Shown here: piece by piece, positions 23,542-31,007 of the stretch
How the letters are laid out: every line of letters begins with the position of its first letter
How positions within the stretch are numbered: position 1 is the first letter of the stretch
NCBI GenBank assembly: GCA_964432205.1
Contig: CAYSMK010000012.1
Span: forward strand, 1 to 64,000
Source of the DNA: Geomobilibacter sp964432205
GTDB taxonomy: Bacteria > Desulfobacterota > Desulfuromonadia > Geobacterales > DSM-12255
Direction: 5' to 3'
Length of the DNA stretch: 64,000 nucleotides
Program-made: the position numbers and the translations under genes
The notes under the pieces: model-generated
The model's database searches: none
The model's input: only the letters and a program-made list of their open reading frames with translations
Told to the model about the DNA's origin: nothing

Positions 23542-23787
23542 ATGTGCATGCAAAAGAGTGATGACCGGGAATGCGTTACCGTTGACGAGGTGGCGGCAGA
23601 GCTGCACACCACCCCCTTGCGGGTACTGATGCTGATCAAGGAGAAGTCGCTGAAGGGGGAACTCAGGGATGGGGAGTGGTTGGTGACCCGGAATTCACTG
23701 AACTGTTTCCTGGCCAGCGGTGCAGACCTCAGCCTGCAGGCCTCCTGCCACACGTCGTGCAGTTCGTCCGGCTGTAGCTGCAAGTAG
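23542..23787 (+). CDS. Small helix-turn-helix protein with Cys-rich tail
   Basis: This is an 81-residue protein. Residues about 11-55 resemble the excisionase/MerR-like DNA-binding fold (VTVDEVAAELHTTPLRVLMLIKEKSLKGEL). The last 15 residues are Ser/Cys-rich with five cysteines (SCHTSCSSSGCSC), suggesting a metal site. The ATG has GGGAGGA five bases upstream; an earlier in-frame start lacks this. It is divergent from nifB and convergent with the macro-domain gene. A nif-linked regulatory or metal-sensing role is possible but unproven. Confidence 0.6.
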   Translation: MCMQKSDDRECVTVDEVAAELHTTPLRVLMLIKEKSLKGELRDGEWLVTRNSLNCFLASGADLSLQASCHTSCSSSGCSCK

Positions 23788-23797
23788 CTCGGATCGC

Positions 23798-24226
23798 TCA
23801 GGGAGCGGCGATAACGATGAACCGCTCGTCGAAGGCGGGAATGAGCAGCGGGCGCACGTCGCTCCAGGATAGCCCACCCCCGCCGCAGCCGGGTCGGGGG
23901 ACGACGACCAGCGACCACCCTTCCCGGTCGGTCAGGAGACGCAGTTCCCGCGCCGAGCGGGCGATGAGGGCCGGGTCCGGCAGTGACCAGGGGGTCTCTT
24001 CCACCGGGAAAGAGACGATGCCGTTACCGACCAGATGGACATGGTTGCCGCCGGTCGTGAGCAGGGCGCCGAGCCGACCGGAGAGGTCGGGAAACCGCTC
24101 CCGCGCCTGCCGGGCGCAGCCGGCTCCGAACACCGCTTCACCGCGTGGCGTCACCCGGCCGTTGGTGGTGATGGCGATGATGCCCTGGCCCAGGTAATCC
24201 CAGATATTACCGATCGCTTCGCGCAT
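23798..24226 (-). CDS. Macro-domain-like ADP-ribose-binding protein
   Basis: This is a 142-residue soluble protein resembling macro domains: GIIAITTNGRVTPRGEAVFGAGCA (ADP-ribose contact), a middle LLTTGGNHVHLVGNGIVSFPVE and a C-terminal WSLVVVPRPGCGGGGLSW loop. Such domains bind or hydrolyse ADP-ribose conjugates. It lies next to draG on the opposite strand, in a region that also has draT, so it may handle ADP-ribose released from NifH. That link is positional inference. Confidence 0.7.
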   Translation of the reverse strand: MREAIGNIWDYLGQGIIAITTNGRVTPRGEAVFGAGCARQARERFPDLSGRLGALLTTGGNHVHLVGNGIVSFPVEETPWSLPDPALIARSARELRLLTDREGWSLVVVPRPGCGGGGLSWSDVRPLLIPAFDERFIVIAAP

Positions 24227-24282
24227 GTCCCGTTACATGCGGGGACCGTGCCAGCGGGCAACTGGAGAGGAAAGGAGAATTC

Positions 24283-24579
24283 ATGGGAATCAGTATCAAA
24301 CCCTCCGATCTCAAGTACAAATACCCTAAGGATGTGGTCGGCCGCGATGCACCGAAGTTCTGCGGCAAGCCCGACCCGGCACCGTTCAACCGGGACGACC
24401 TCTACGAGATCCTGCCGATGCTGGAGGCAGTGATGGACGAACTGGGGCGGGATGACGGCCCAATCCTGCACCTGATCGAGGATCTGATGAACCGGGACCT
24501 GCCGCGCTCCATCGTTGCACGGGAAGAGGTGTTCGATTTTCTCGTCGGCTGTACGCGCGAGATCCTGGCAGAGCCATGA
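24283..24579 (+). CDS. Small conserved protein coupled to draG
   Basis: This is a 98-residue acidic protein with no signal peptide or membrane segment. It has a Pro-rich N-terminus (DLKYKYPKDV...DPAPFNRDDLYEILPML) and a mostly helical remainder. AGGAGA precedes the ATG. Its stop overlaps the draG start (ATGA at 24576-24579), so the two are coupled. I do not recognise a family with a defined function. Its constant partner position suggests an accessory to DraG or to nitrogenase switch-off. Confidence 0.7.
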   Translation: MGISIKPSDLKYKYPKDVVGRDAPKFCGKPDPAPFNRDDLYEILPMLEAVMDELGRDDGPILHLIEDLMNRDLPRSIVAREEVFDFLVGCTREILAEP

Positions 24580-25487
24580 GCCGGCCCCTGCCTATCCATC
24601 CCGACGAGGCGGTATCCCGTGCCCGGGGGGCCCTGCTCGGTCTGGCGGTCGGCGACGCCCTCGGCGGTCCGGTGGAGTTCATGACCGCCGGCGAGATAAG
24701 GGCGAAATACGGTGTCCTGCGGGAGATGGTGGGGGGGGGATGGTTGCGGTTGAAGCCGGGGCAGATTACCGACGACACAGAGATGTCTCTCTGCGTGGCC
24801 CGCGCCATTGTTGCCGCCGGCGGCTGGGACCTGGCCGGGATTGCCGGGCAGTTTGCCGGCTGGCTTAAGACGAGGCCGCTCGATGTGGGCGACACCTGTC
24901 GCAGGGGAATCCGCAACTTCATGCTCAAGGGGCAGCTGGAAACGCCTCAAAATCAATGGGACGCCGGCAATGGAGCTCTCATGCGGATGGTGCCGGTTGC
25001 CCTGTTCACCCTGGGAGACGATCTCCTGCTGCAGCGCTGTGCCGTGGAGCAGGGACACCTTACCCACAACCAGCCCCTTTCCGATGCAGCCTGCATCTGC
25101 TATGGCAGGCTCATCCACCTGGCCCTGCTCGGCTATTCCAAGCCGCGGCTGCGTCGCGAGGTGGAGGGACTCATCGCCGAACATCATACCTTTTCCTTCG
25201 AACCATACCGGGGCCTGGCCACCGGCTACGTGGTCGACACCTTTCAGACTGTCTGTCACTACTTTTTCCGCGGACGCAGCTTCGAGGAGTGCGTGACCGG
25301 GGCCGTTAACCAGGGCGGTGATGCCGATACCACCGGCGCCATTACTGGCGGGTTGGCCGGCGCATATTACGGCGTGGATGCCATCCCTCGGCGCTGGGTC
25401 AAGAAGATGGATAAACGGCTCCTGTCCAATATTGCCGATCATGCCCGAAGCCTTGTGGGGCTTTCCCCCTTTTCCTGCGCTGAATAG
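24576..25487 (+). CDS. draG: ADP-ribosyl-[dinitrogenase reductase] glycohydrolase
   Basis: This 303-residue ADP-ribosylglycohydrolase removes ADP-ribose from the NifH arginine and restores activity. The dimanganese ligands are in GDALGGPVEF, ITDDTEMSL (about residue 63) and GGDADTTGAITGGLAGA (about residue 250). GNGALMRMVPVAL is also typical. It is cytoplasmic. Its counterpart draT is at 28960-29754, separated from it by two unrelated-looking exported proteins. Confidence 0.93.
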   Translation: MSRPLPIHPDEAVSRARGALLGLAVGDALGGPVEFMTAGEIRAKYGVLREMVGGGWLRLKPGQITDDTEMSLCVARAIVAAGGWDLAGIAGQFAGWLKTRPLDVGDTCRRGIRNFMLKGQLETPQNQWDAGNGALMRMVPVALFTLGDDLLLQRCAVEQGHLTHNQPLSDAACICYGRLIHLALLGYSKPRLRREVEGLIAEHHTFSFEPYRGLATGYVVDTFQTVCHYFFRGRSFEECVTGAVNQGGDADTTGAITGGLAGAYYGVDAIPRRWVKKMDKRLLSNIADHARSLVGLSPFSCAE

Positions 25488-25741
25488 TGGTTGTCCTCTC
25501 CCGTTGGTTTTAATTCCTCTCACAAATAACGATGTGCTCTGTTCATAAATTGCACAGACACTCATTCTCCCCTTGATCCCTCGCAACGCTCCTTGATCAG
25601 AGGGGTGGCGTGAACCGGCAGGCTATTCTGCTGTTCGAATCATGCGCACTGTGCGGTTTGTCACAGTCGGGGTCTTGAAGCAAAACTCAATTTATATCAA
25701 AGTGTTACGCTGTTCTGGGGGACGCTTGGCTGTTGCGCTGG
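25488..25741. other. Intergenic region, no gene seen
   Basis: This region follows draG and precedes the lipoprotein gene. A weak stem (CCCCTTGATC near 25573 with GATCAGAGGGG near 25598) may end the draG transcript. No open frame with family likeness was found. Confidence 0.5.
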
Positions 25742-25756
25742 TGGCACCCTTTTTGA
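25742..25756 (+). promoter_or_regulatory. Sigma-54-like promoter of the lipoprotein/PKD pair
   Basis: TGGCACCCTTTTTGA matches TGGCAC-N5-TTGC except for the last base (A for C in the critical GC). Transcription would start about 30 bases before the lipoprotein ATG. The mismatch in -12 makes it uncertain. Confidence 0.4.
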
Positions 25757-25797
25757 TGAGTATCGTTTTAATGATAGTTGCATGAAAGAGGATACCC

Positions 25798-26283
25798 ATG
25801 TCTGCCTTCGAATCGCTCCGCCTTGCCCGCCTGCTGCTGTTACTCGTGATTTCCACACTGTGTGCCGCCTGCAGCAGTTCACAATCCACGGTCGTCGAGC
25901 CCAAGAGCGAGATCGGACAACAGTCTGTCAGCGGTACCATGTCTAGCGGAGCAACGAATGAATCAGCTTTTTCAGTAGCAGAGCCCACGGGGACGGGCGT
26001 TTCCGCTCAACAGGCTCAGTCGTCTGCCGGGATGGCGGGTGACCAGGCATATGGCGCCGACCAGCAATCTCCCGGCCCCGTTTCTGCTCCCGTTGCAGAA
26101 CCGACAGGGAGCGTGACCGTGCCGACGGTCCCGGCATCGGCGGAGAATGTCCTGCCTCAACCCCAGACTCAAACCCAACCACAAACCCCGGTAGAATCCC
26201 CCCCCCAAGCACGGAAGCTCCTCGTCGATCGTCAGGTCATCGTCGATCTTGGCCGGGCAAGCGGAAAGGTGATCGTCCAGTGA
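25798..26283 (+). CDS. Pro/Gln-rich lipoprotein
   Basis: This is a 161-residue predicted lipoprotein. A hydrophobic signal ends in LCAAC with the acylated Cys near residue 25. The mature part is low-complexity (Ser, Thr, Pro, Gln, Glu), including a QTQTQPQTP run, and ends with a more ordered ARKLLVDRQVIVDLGRASGKVIVQ segment. It looks like a surface tether or spacer. Its stop overlaps the next start by four bases, so the pair is probably made together. Confidence 0.75.
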   Translation: MSAFESLRLARLLLLLVISTLCAACSSSQSTVVEPKSEIGQQSVSGTMSSGATNESAFSVAEPTGTGVSAQQAQSSAGMAGDQAYGADQQSPGPVSAPVAEPTGSVTVPTVPASAENVLPQPQTQTQPQTPVESPPQARKLLVDRQVIVDLGRASGKVIVQ

Positions 26284-28949
26284 TTGCGCATGGGAAGATA
26301 TATAGAACACTGCCACTGATGCTGCTGACAGTGGTTATGATGGTTGCCTTACTCTTGGGCCGGGATGCTGAGGCCGCTTCCGGGCCGGTGATTCAGATTG
26401 ATTATACCGTTGCCACTGACGGTTCGACCCTCACCGCAACAGCTACCTTTCTCAACGACGTGTCAGCGACCAATCTTCACGGTGTCATCCTGGTCATCGA
26501 TTCGCCGGATCTGGCCGGGATAAACAACCACGGTACCTACAACGGCCGCCCCTTTTGGAACATCGGCAGCCTGACTGCAGGGGGGCGTGCAGTTGCGGAA
26601 CTCAGAATGACCATTGCGGCCGGAGTGCGTGGTGCCCCGTTGAACATCGGGGTCCGGGTGTTCAGCTCACTCTCCGCGCCGGTCGTCGATGCCGGCAGAA
26701 ACGTTCTGGATGCCGTTCCCGGTCAGTCTGTCCAACTGGACGGTAGCCTGTGCTATGACCCTGATGGCAACGACATCACGTATCGCTGGGCGTTTCACCG
26801 GGTGCCATCAGGCTCCAGGTTCACTGATCCTGCGCTTGCACCTGACGGCAGCTCGACCTTTTTTGCCTCATTCATCCCGGATGTGCCGGGCGAATACGAG
26901 ATAAAGCTGGACGTCACTGACGGCGTCAACCTGTCAACGGATATCGTCTATATACTCGTCACTGACGACACGGAACTCCCGTTACCACTGCCTATACCGC
27001 CTCCCCCAACGGAGGCGGTCACCGGCAGTCGGCCTCTGGCCGGGGATCTGCTCACTCTTTCCGGCGAGCAGTACTTCAGCCGTACGGGTAAGGTCACGGC
27101 GTATGCCTGGCGGTTGCTGGTCATTCCCGAGACAAGTTCCGTTGACAAGGGAAGCGCAGTATTCAACGCAGAGACCGGAGAGTGTTCGTTCACTCCGGAC
27201 AAGGGAGGGCAATATCTTCTGCAATTGAAGATGGAGTACGAGAAGCCTGAGGAGCCGGCCAAGAAGTCGAAGAAGGCCCAGAAACACAACCAGACGGTCA
27301 TTGTCAAGGTTACGGTTGATGAACGCCCGCCCAATCAGGCACCGGTTGCGGCGGTGATGCAGAGGGTCATCGAGGTCCCCGTAGGAATCCCGACAACCCT
27401 TGACGGAATCGCATCAGTTGACCCGGAGGGGATGCCGTTGACCTATTCGTGGCGCATGACCGGCGTACCGTCGGGATCTACGGCGGCTTTGGGCGGCACT
27501 ACAACCGCGGCGGCGGCGTTCGTCCCGGACAAAGAAGGGTTCTACCGGTTCGATCTTACCGTTTCAGACGGTTCTCTTGCCAGTTTGCCATCTGTTGTGC
27601 ATGTAGTGGCCTTCAACCCGAAACAGCCATACCCTCTTCCGGGAACGCCACAATCTCTCGTCGACCAACTGGGACTGGCAACAACGCTGCCGGGTGAAGG
27701 GGTAGTGGGGCTCATCTCTCCTATGAAAGGGGCAACGTACCCGCTGAATGTTCCGCTTGAGATCCGCTGGACGAGGAGTAGCGCAATTACCATCGTTTCG
27801 GTGCAGATCAGCTACGCCAACCGCTCGTTTTCGGTCATCACGGTTGCCGACCGTTACGTCCTGAGCCCGGCCATCCTGTCGAATATCGTTGCCTGCGGTG
27901 GAACTGCCCAGGTATCGCTGACAGCCATGGTTGACGGCTATAGATACGAGACCAGGCCGGTGCCGTTTACCGTGACCTCTGCGCCGTTGAGCGGCAAGAT
28001 CTATTTCTGGGGAGTTACGTTCACTGAAGGCAGCCTGTATCAACTGTCCATGGGGAGCAGCCAGCCTGTTCCTATTTACGGGAGTGCGGTCGGCAAGAAG
28101 TGTTGCGGGTGCCATTCCCGCTCAAGTGCCGGTGATATGGCTTTCACTGACGAGAACGGGAGCATCGGTCTTCGTATACTCAACCGAACCGGAAGCATGA
28201 CGGACGTATCAACGACCTGGAGTGCTGTGCTTTCCTGGAATCGGGATGGTACCAAGCTCCTGTACTCGGTCCCCCGCCTGGATGGCGATGTTATGGACTG
28301 CAATATTTACGTGTACGACGTGGCAACCGGAACCAGTTCGCCGGTACCGGGCCTGAACAGGCCGGACCGGGACGAGATCATGGCCGTTTGGGCGCCGGAC
28401 GGATCCATCGTTGCGGTGGTTACTCAGCACCTGCCGTGGTTTGCCGGCTTGAGCGGCAATAATTATCTTATGCGGTGGGGGACTGTCTCCCGGATAGTGC
28501 ATCTGCGAAACGACGGAAGCGAAGTGAGGCTGAGCGACAACGTACCCTCATTCACCCATTACTACCCAAGCGTCTCGCCCGACGGTAAGTGGCTGGTCTT
28601 CAATACCTCCGACCGGGGTTCCTATGCCTCATCCGACGCGAAGCTCTGGATCATGCCGATGGACGGTTCGGCACCAGCCCGGGAACTTGTCAATGCCAAC
28701 ACGACATCCGTTGACGACAAGGGTGCTTCAGTCGGATATGGAAACAGCTGGCCCCAGTGGTCGCCGGACAGTTCCTGGATTGCCTTCTCATCCAATCGCC
28801 CTCTGCTTCAGGAGGACGGAACGTTTGCCAGGGATTGGTCACTCTATATAGCCGCTGTCAACGCTAACGGCAATGACTCGATAGCTCTGCCGGTGCCGGG
28901 TGCATCACGTCGCGGTCTGGGAGAGCATGTGCAGAACTGGTTTTACTGA
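26280..28949 (+). CDS. Secreted PKD / beta-propeller protein with one CxxCH
   Basis: This is an 889-residue exported protein starting with GTG (overlap GTGA with the lipoprotein). Signal peptide about 1-33; an Ig-like domain about 35-130; three PKD-like repeats (about 135-225, 245-350, 355-445, the first and third with a D(P)(D/E)G(N/M) core); a further Ig-like domain about 475-570; and a C-terminal PD40/TolB-type beta-propeller (about 570-889) with WSPDSSWIAFSSNR-type repeats. A single CxxCH (C608-C609-G-C-H612) opens the propeller and could hold a c-heme. No membrane anchor is seen, so the lipoprotein may tether it. Function is unknown; adhesion or extracellular electron transfer are guesses. 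Confidence 0.75.
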   Translation: MIAHGKIYRTLPLMLLTVVMMVALLLGRDAEAASGPVIQIDYTVATDGSTLTATATFLNDVSATNLHGVILVIDSPDLAGINNHGTYNGRPFWNIGSLTAGGRAVAELRMTIAAGVRGAPLNIGVRVFSSLSAPVVDAGRNVLDAVPGQSVQLDGSLCYDPDGNDITYRWAFHRVPSGSRFTDPALAPDGSSTFFASFIPDVPGEYEIKLDVTDGVNLSTDIVYILVTDDTELPLPLPIPPPPTEAVTGSRPLAGDLLTLSGEQYFSRTGKVTAYAWRLLVIPETSSVDKGSAVFNAETGECSFTPDKGGQYLLQLKMEYEKPEEPAKKSKKAQKHNQTVIVKVTVDERPPNQAPVAAVMQRVIEVPVGIPTTLDGIASVDPEGMPLTYSWRMTGVPSGSTAALGGTTTAAAAFVPDKEGFYRFDLTVSDGSLASLPSVVHVVAFNPKQPYPLPGTPQSLVDQLGLATTLPGEGVVGLISPMKGATYPLNVPLEIRWTRSSAITIVSVQISYANRSFSVITVADRYVLSPAILSNIVACGGTAQVSLTAMVDGYRYETRPVPFTVTSAPLSGKIYFWGVTFTEGSLYQLSMGSSQPVPIYGSAVGKKCCGCHSRSSAGDMAFTDENGSIGLRILNRTGSMTDVSTTWSAVLSWNRDGTKLLYSVPRLDGDVMDCNIYVYDVATGTSSPVPGLNRPDRDEIMAVWAPDGSIVAVVTQHLPWFAGLSGNNYLMRWGTVSRIVHLRNDGSEVRLSDNVPSFTHYYPSVSPDGKWLVFNTSDRGSYASSDAKLWIMPMDGSAPARELVNANTTSVDDKGASVGYGNSWPQWSPDSSWIAFSSNRPLLQEDGTFARDWSLYIAAVNANGNDSIALPVPGASRRGLGEHVQNWFY

Positions 28950-28959
28950 GCCCGTTCAA

Positions 28960-29754
28960 CTAAACCGTACAGGGAATCTGCCGGACGCGGTACTCGCCGC
29001 CGATGACCATATATTCTCCTTCCCCTTTCAGGATACTGCTCGGGAGGAGGTCGCCGTAGAAGAAGACCTTTGCGACAGGAACCTGAAGCTTCCAAACCGT
29101 GTAGCCGAACTCCCACGCCCGTTCTTCCTCTCCTGTGCATGATACCAGATTGTTGAGGCGTACGATCTGCTCCCTTTTGGATAGTTGCTCCAGCAGATCG
29201 TGCTCACTGGCATCATAGGTGCCGCGAAAAAGAGATATCATCCTCTCCCCGGGCCTGCGGCGGGCCAGTTCGTACTGACAGAATTCGTACAGAAGGTCGA
29301 GCTGTGAATTTATGGCGTTGGTCCGGGCGCTGCCCCTGGTGCGGTCTGTAGCAAATACCATGTACTCCTCGGCATGGATGCCGGGGATCCGGATCTTGTG
29401 GAAGGTGGGGGGGAGCCCCATGCGGCTCTCCACCCATCCCTTGAGGACAGCACCCTCTATGGAGTTGGAGTCCATCATCCAGCCGCGCAGAAAACGGAGA
29501 TAACTGTTTTTGATGCTCTTTCGGGCGGTGTCGGTCTGCTGCTGCCAGTGGTGCAGCTGGAACTTCACTGACATGTAGTCATTGAAGACCAGCGCCCGCT
29601 CCTCGGCGGCAGTGATCCCGTCGAGCCTGTCGAACAGAAACCGGTTGGCCTGGCGCACCCCCTGGATTTCCAATGGCTGGGGGTGGTCGTTAAAGGTGCG
29701 CGAGGCGATGACCCAGGGGGGGAGGTTGCACAGGTTGAAGGCTGAACTTTGCAT
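28960..29754 (-). CDS. draT: NAD+-dinitrogenase-reductase ADP-ribosyltransferase
   Basis: This 264-residue enzyme ADP-ribosylates NifH and switches nitrogenase off when fixed nitrogen or energy changes. N-terminal NLPPWVIASRTFNDHPQPLEI and the central LRGWMMDSNSIEGAVLKGWVESR are characteristic of DraT; FRGTYDASEHDLLEQL and LVSCTGEEERAWEFG contribute to the NAD site. The start at 29754 has GAGGTGATG upstream; an in-frame start 24 bases earlier is possible. It is the last gene of the nifEN-nifX-ferredoxin-nifX unit. Confidence 0.92.
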   Translation of the reverse strand: MQSSAFNLCNLPPWVIASRTFNDHPQPLEIQGVRQANRFLFDRLDGITAAEERALVFNDYMSVKFQLHHWQQQTDTARKSIKNSYLRFLRGWMMDSNSIEGAVLKGWVESRMGLPPTFHKIRIPGIHAEEYMVFATDRTRGSARTNAINSQLDLLYEFCQYELARRRPGERMISLFRGTYDASEHDLLEQLSKREQIVRLNNLVSCTGEEERAWEFGYTVWKLQVPVAKVFFYGDLLPSSILKGEGEYMVIGGEYRVRQIPCTV

Positions 29755-29804
29755 TGGGTCATCACCTCGTTGTGACAAGGAAGCGCCAGGGCTGTCTGCT
29801 GCCC

Positions 29805-30134
29805 CTACAGTACCCTGGCCAGCTCAACCAGGGCTGGTCCGATCTCCCCGGTGAGGGCGAAGGTGGAGAACCCGAGACGTTCCATCTCATCCTGGGGCGA
29901 CTGTCCGATCTGGGAGCAGACGATGGCCCTGCACCCCGTCAGGGCAGCGGCAATGCCGGCCAGGACGTGGGTCCGCATGGGGTGCTCAGGATCATAGGTG
30001 CAGTAGCGCTCCACCTTCTTTTCGTCCACCAGGCTCGCAGTACCGTTGTTCACGCTGTAGATCAGGAAGCGCTCCGCGTGACCGAAATGCTGGTCGATTT
30101 CCCTGCCGGTTTTGGTTGCAACCGCGATGAGCAT
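29805..30134 (-). CDS. NifX/NafY-type cofactor-binding protein (short)
   Basis: This is a 109-residue single-domain member of the dinitrogenase iron-molybdenum cofactor family (PF02579). It has IAVATKTGREIDQHFGHAERF near the start with the cofactor-binding His, and CRAIVCSQIGQ in the middle. It would bind NifB-co or FeMo-co intermediates. It lies between ferredoxin and draT and may replace the NifX-like domain missing from the short NifB. Confidence 0.85.
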   Translation of the reverse strand: MLIAVATKTGREIDQHFGHAERFLIYSVNNGTASLVDEKKVERYCTYDPEHPMRTHVLAGIAAALTGCRAIVCSQIGQSPQDEMERLGFSTFALTGEIGPALVELARVL

Positions 30135-30207
30135 GGCAAATCTCCTGTAGGGGCATCCCTTGTGGGTGCCCTTGCAGCGGGCGGGCACAAGACCCGCCCC
30201 CACAAAA

Positions 30208-30471
30208 TCACATTACGACCGGTTCGAAGGTGAAGCACTTCTTGGAACAGGTCCGCCCGCACGCCTGACAACCGATACAGTTGCCGGGATTTTCCACCTT
30301 CATGAACATCTTCGCTGAATCGTCCTCGTCCAATTCCTCGAAGGCCAGCACGTCGTGCACGCATACCTTATAGCAGCGGCCGCAGCCGATGCAGGTTTCT
30401 TCGTCAATAGACATGATGAACTGTGGGGTATACTCTGTTTTGTTCCTTCTCAGTCCGGTGATGTAAGCCAT
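30208..30471 (-). CDS. fdxB: Nif-specific ferredoxin (2x 4Fe-4S)
   Basis: This is an 87-residue ferredoxin. First cluster motif CIGCGRCYKVC and second CIGCQACGRTCSKKC, with the N-terminal AYITGLRRNKTEYTPQF typical of ferredoxin III in nif regions. It would supply electrons for cofactor assembly or for NifH. The start ATG at 30471 gives the family's usual N-terminus. Confidence 0.9.
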   Translation of the reverse strand: MAYITGLRRNKTEYTPQFIMSIDEETCIGCGRCYKVCVHDVLAFEELDEDDSAKMFMKVENPGNCIGCQACGRTCSKKCFTFEPVVM

Positions 30472-30531
30472 GTTCTTATCCTCCGTTGTTGTATGTTGTT
30501 TCCGGGTCAATTCTTGAATTGCCCTACGTTG

Positions 30532-30918
30532 TCAATCTTCGTAAAAAGGAGCCGTGTCTTCCTTGTGCATTGCCTTCCTGAGCCATGGCGGAGGATTTCC
30601 CTTCAGCACCTCCTGTAACTTCCCGACAATTTCGGCGACCGGCACCTCGGTATTGGTCTTCATCGGGTGGATCTTTTTCGCCACCAGCTTGGCAGCAGCC
30701 GGTCCGCCGATCTGCATGGTGTAGACGATGGCGCAGTCGGCAAGGGCGTTGGCCCGGGCAGCGATCCGGTCCTCTTCGTCCTCGGCACTGGTTACGGCGC
30801 TGATGGTGGCGAGCGGTTCTGCTGCATCCGGCCCGATCTCCCAGATCTGGAAGGTCTGGCACTGGCCGAAGTGCTGGTCGATCATCTCGCCGGTGGAACT
30901 GGTAAATGCTACTTTCAT
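30532..30918 (-). CDS. nifX: NifX cofactor-transfer protein
   Basis: This is a 128-residue NifX-type protein. MKVAFTSSTGEMIDQHFGQC gives the family's N-terminal strand and His; CAIVYTMQIGGPAAAKLV is the second half. The C-terminal PPPWLRKAM helix extends beyond the minimal domain, unlike the shorter homologue at 29805. It follows nifEN and would carry NifB-co or VK-cluster between NifB and NifEN. Confidence 0.9.
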   Translation of the reverse strand: MKVAFTSSTGEMIDQHFGQCQTFQIWEIGPDAAEPLATISAVTSAEDEEDRIAARANALADCAIVYTMQIGGPAAAKLVAKKIHPMKTNTEVPVAEIVGKLQEVLKGNPPPWLRKAMHKEDTAPFYED

Positions 30919-30933
30919 ATTGCCTCCTTCGGA

Positions 30934-31006
30934 GGCAGGTTTAGGTAAAGGTATAGGCAAAGAACCCCTCTGATTTTCTTTACCTTTACCTCTACCTTTA
31001 CCTGCC
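30934..31006. repeat. Imperfect 29-bp inverted repeat of GGTAAA units between nifEN and nifX
   Basis: Arms 30934-30962 and 30978-31006 match at 24 of 29 positions across a 15-base loop. Both arms are made of degenerate GGTAAA/GGTAGA hexamers. The hairpin lies two bases after the nifEN stop and could stabilise or process the nifEN transcript, lowering downstream expression. Confidence 0.65.
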
Positions 31007-31007
31007 C

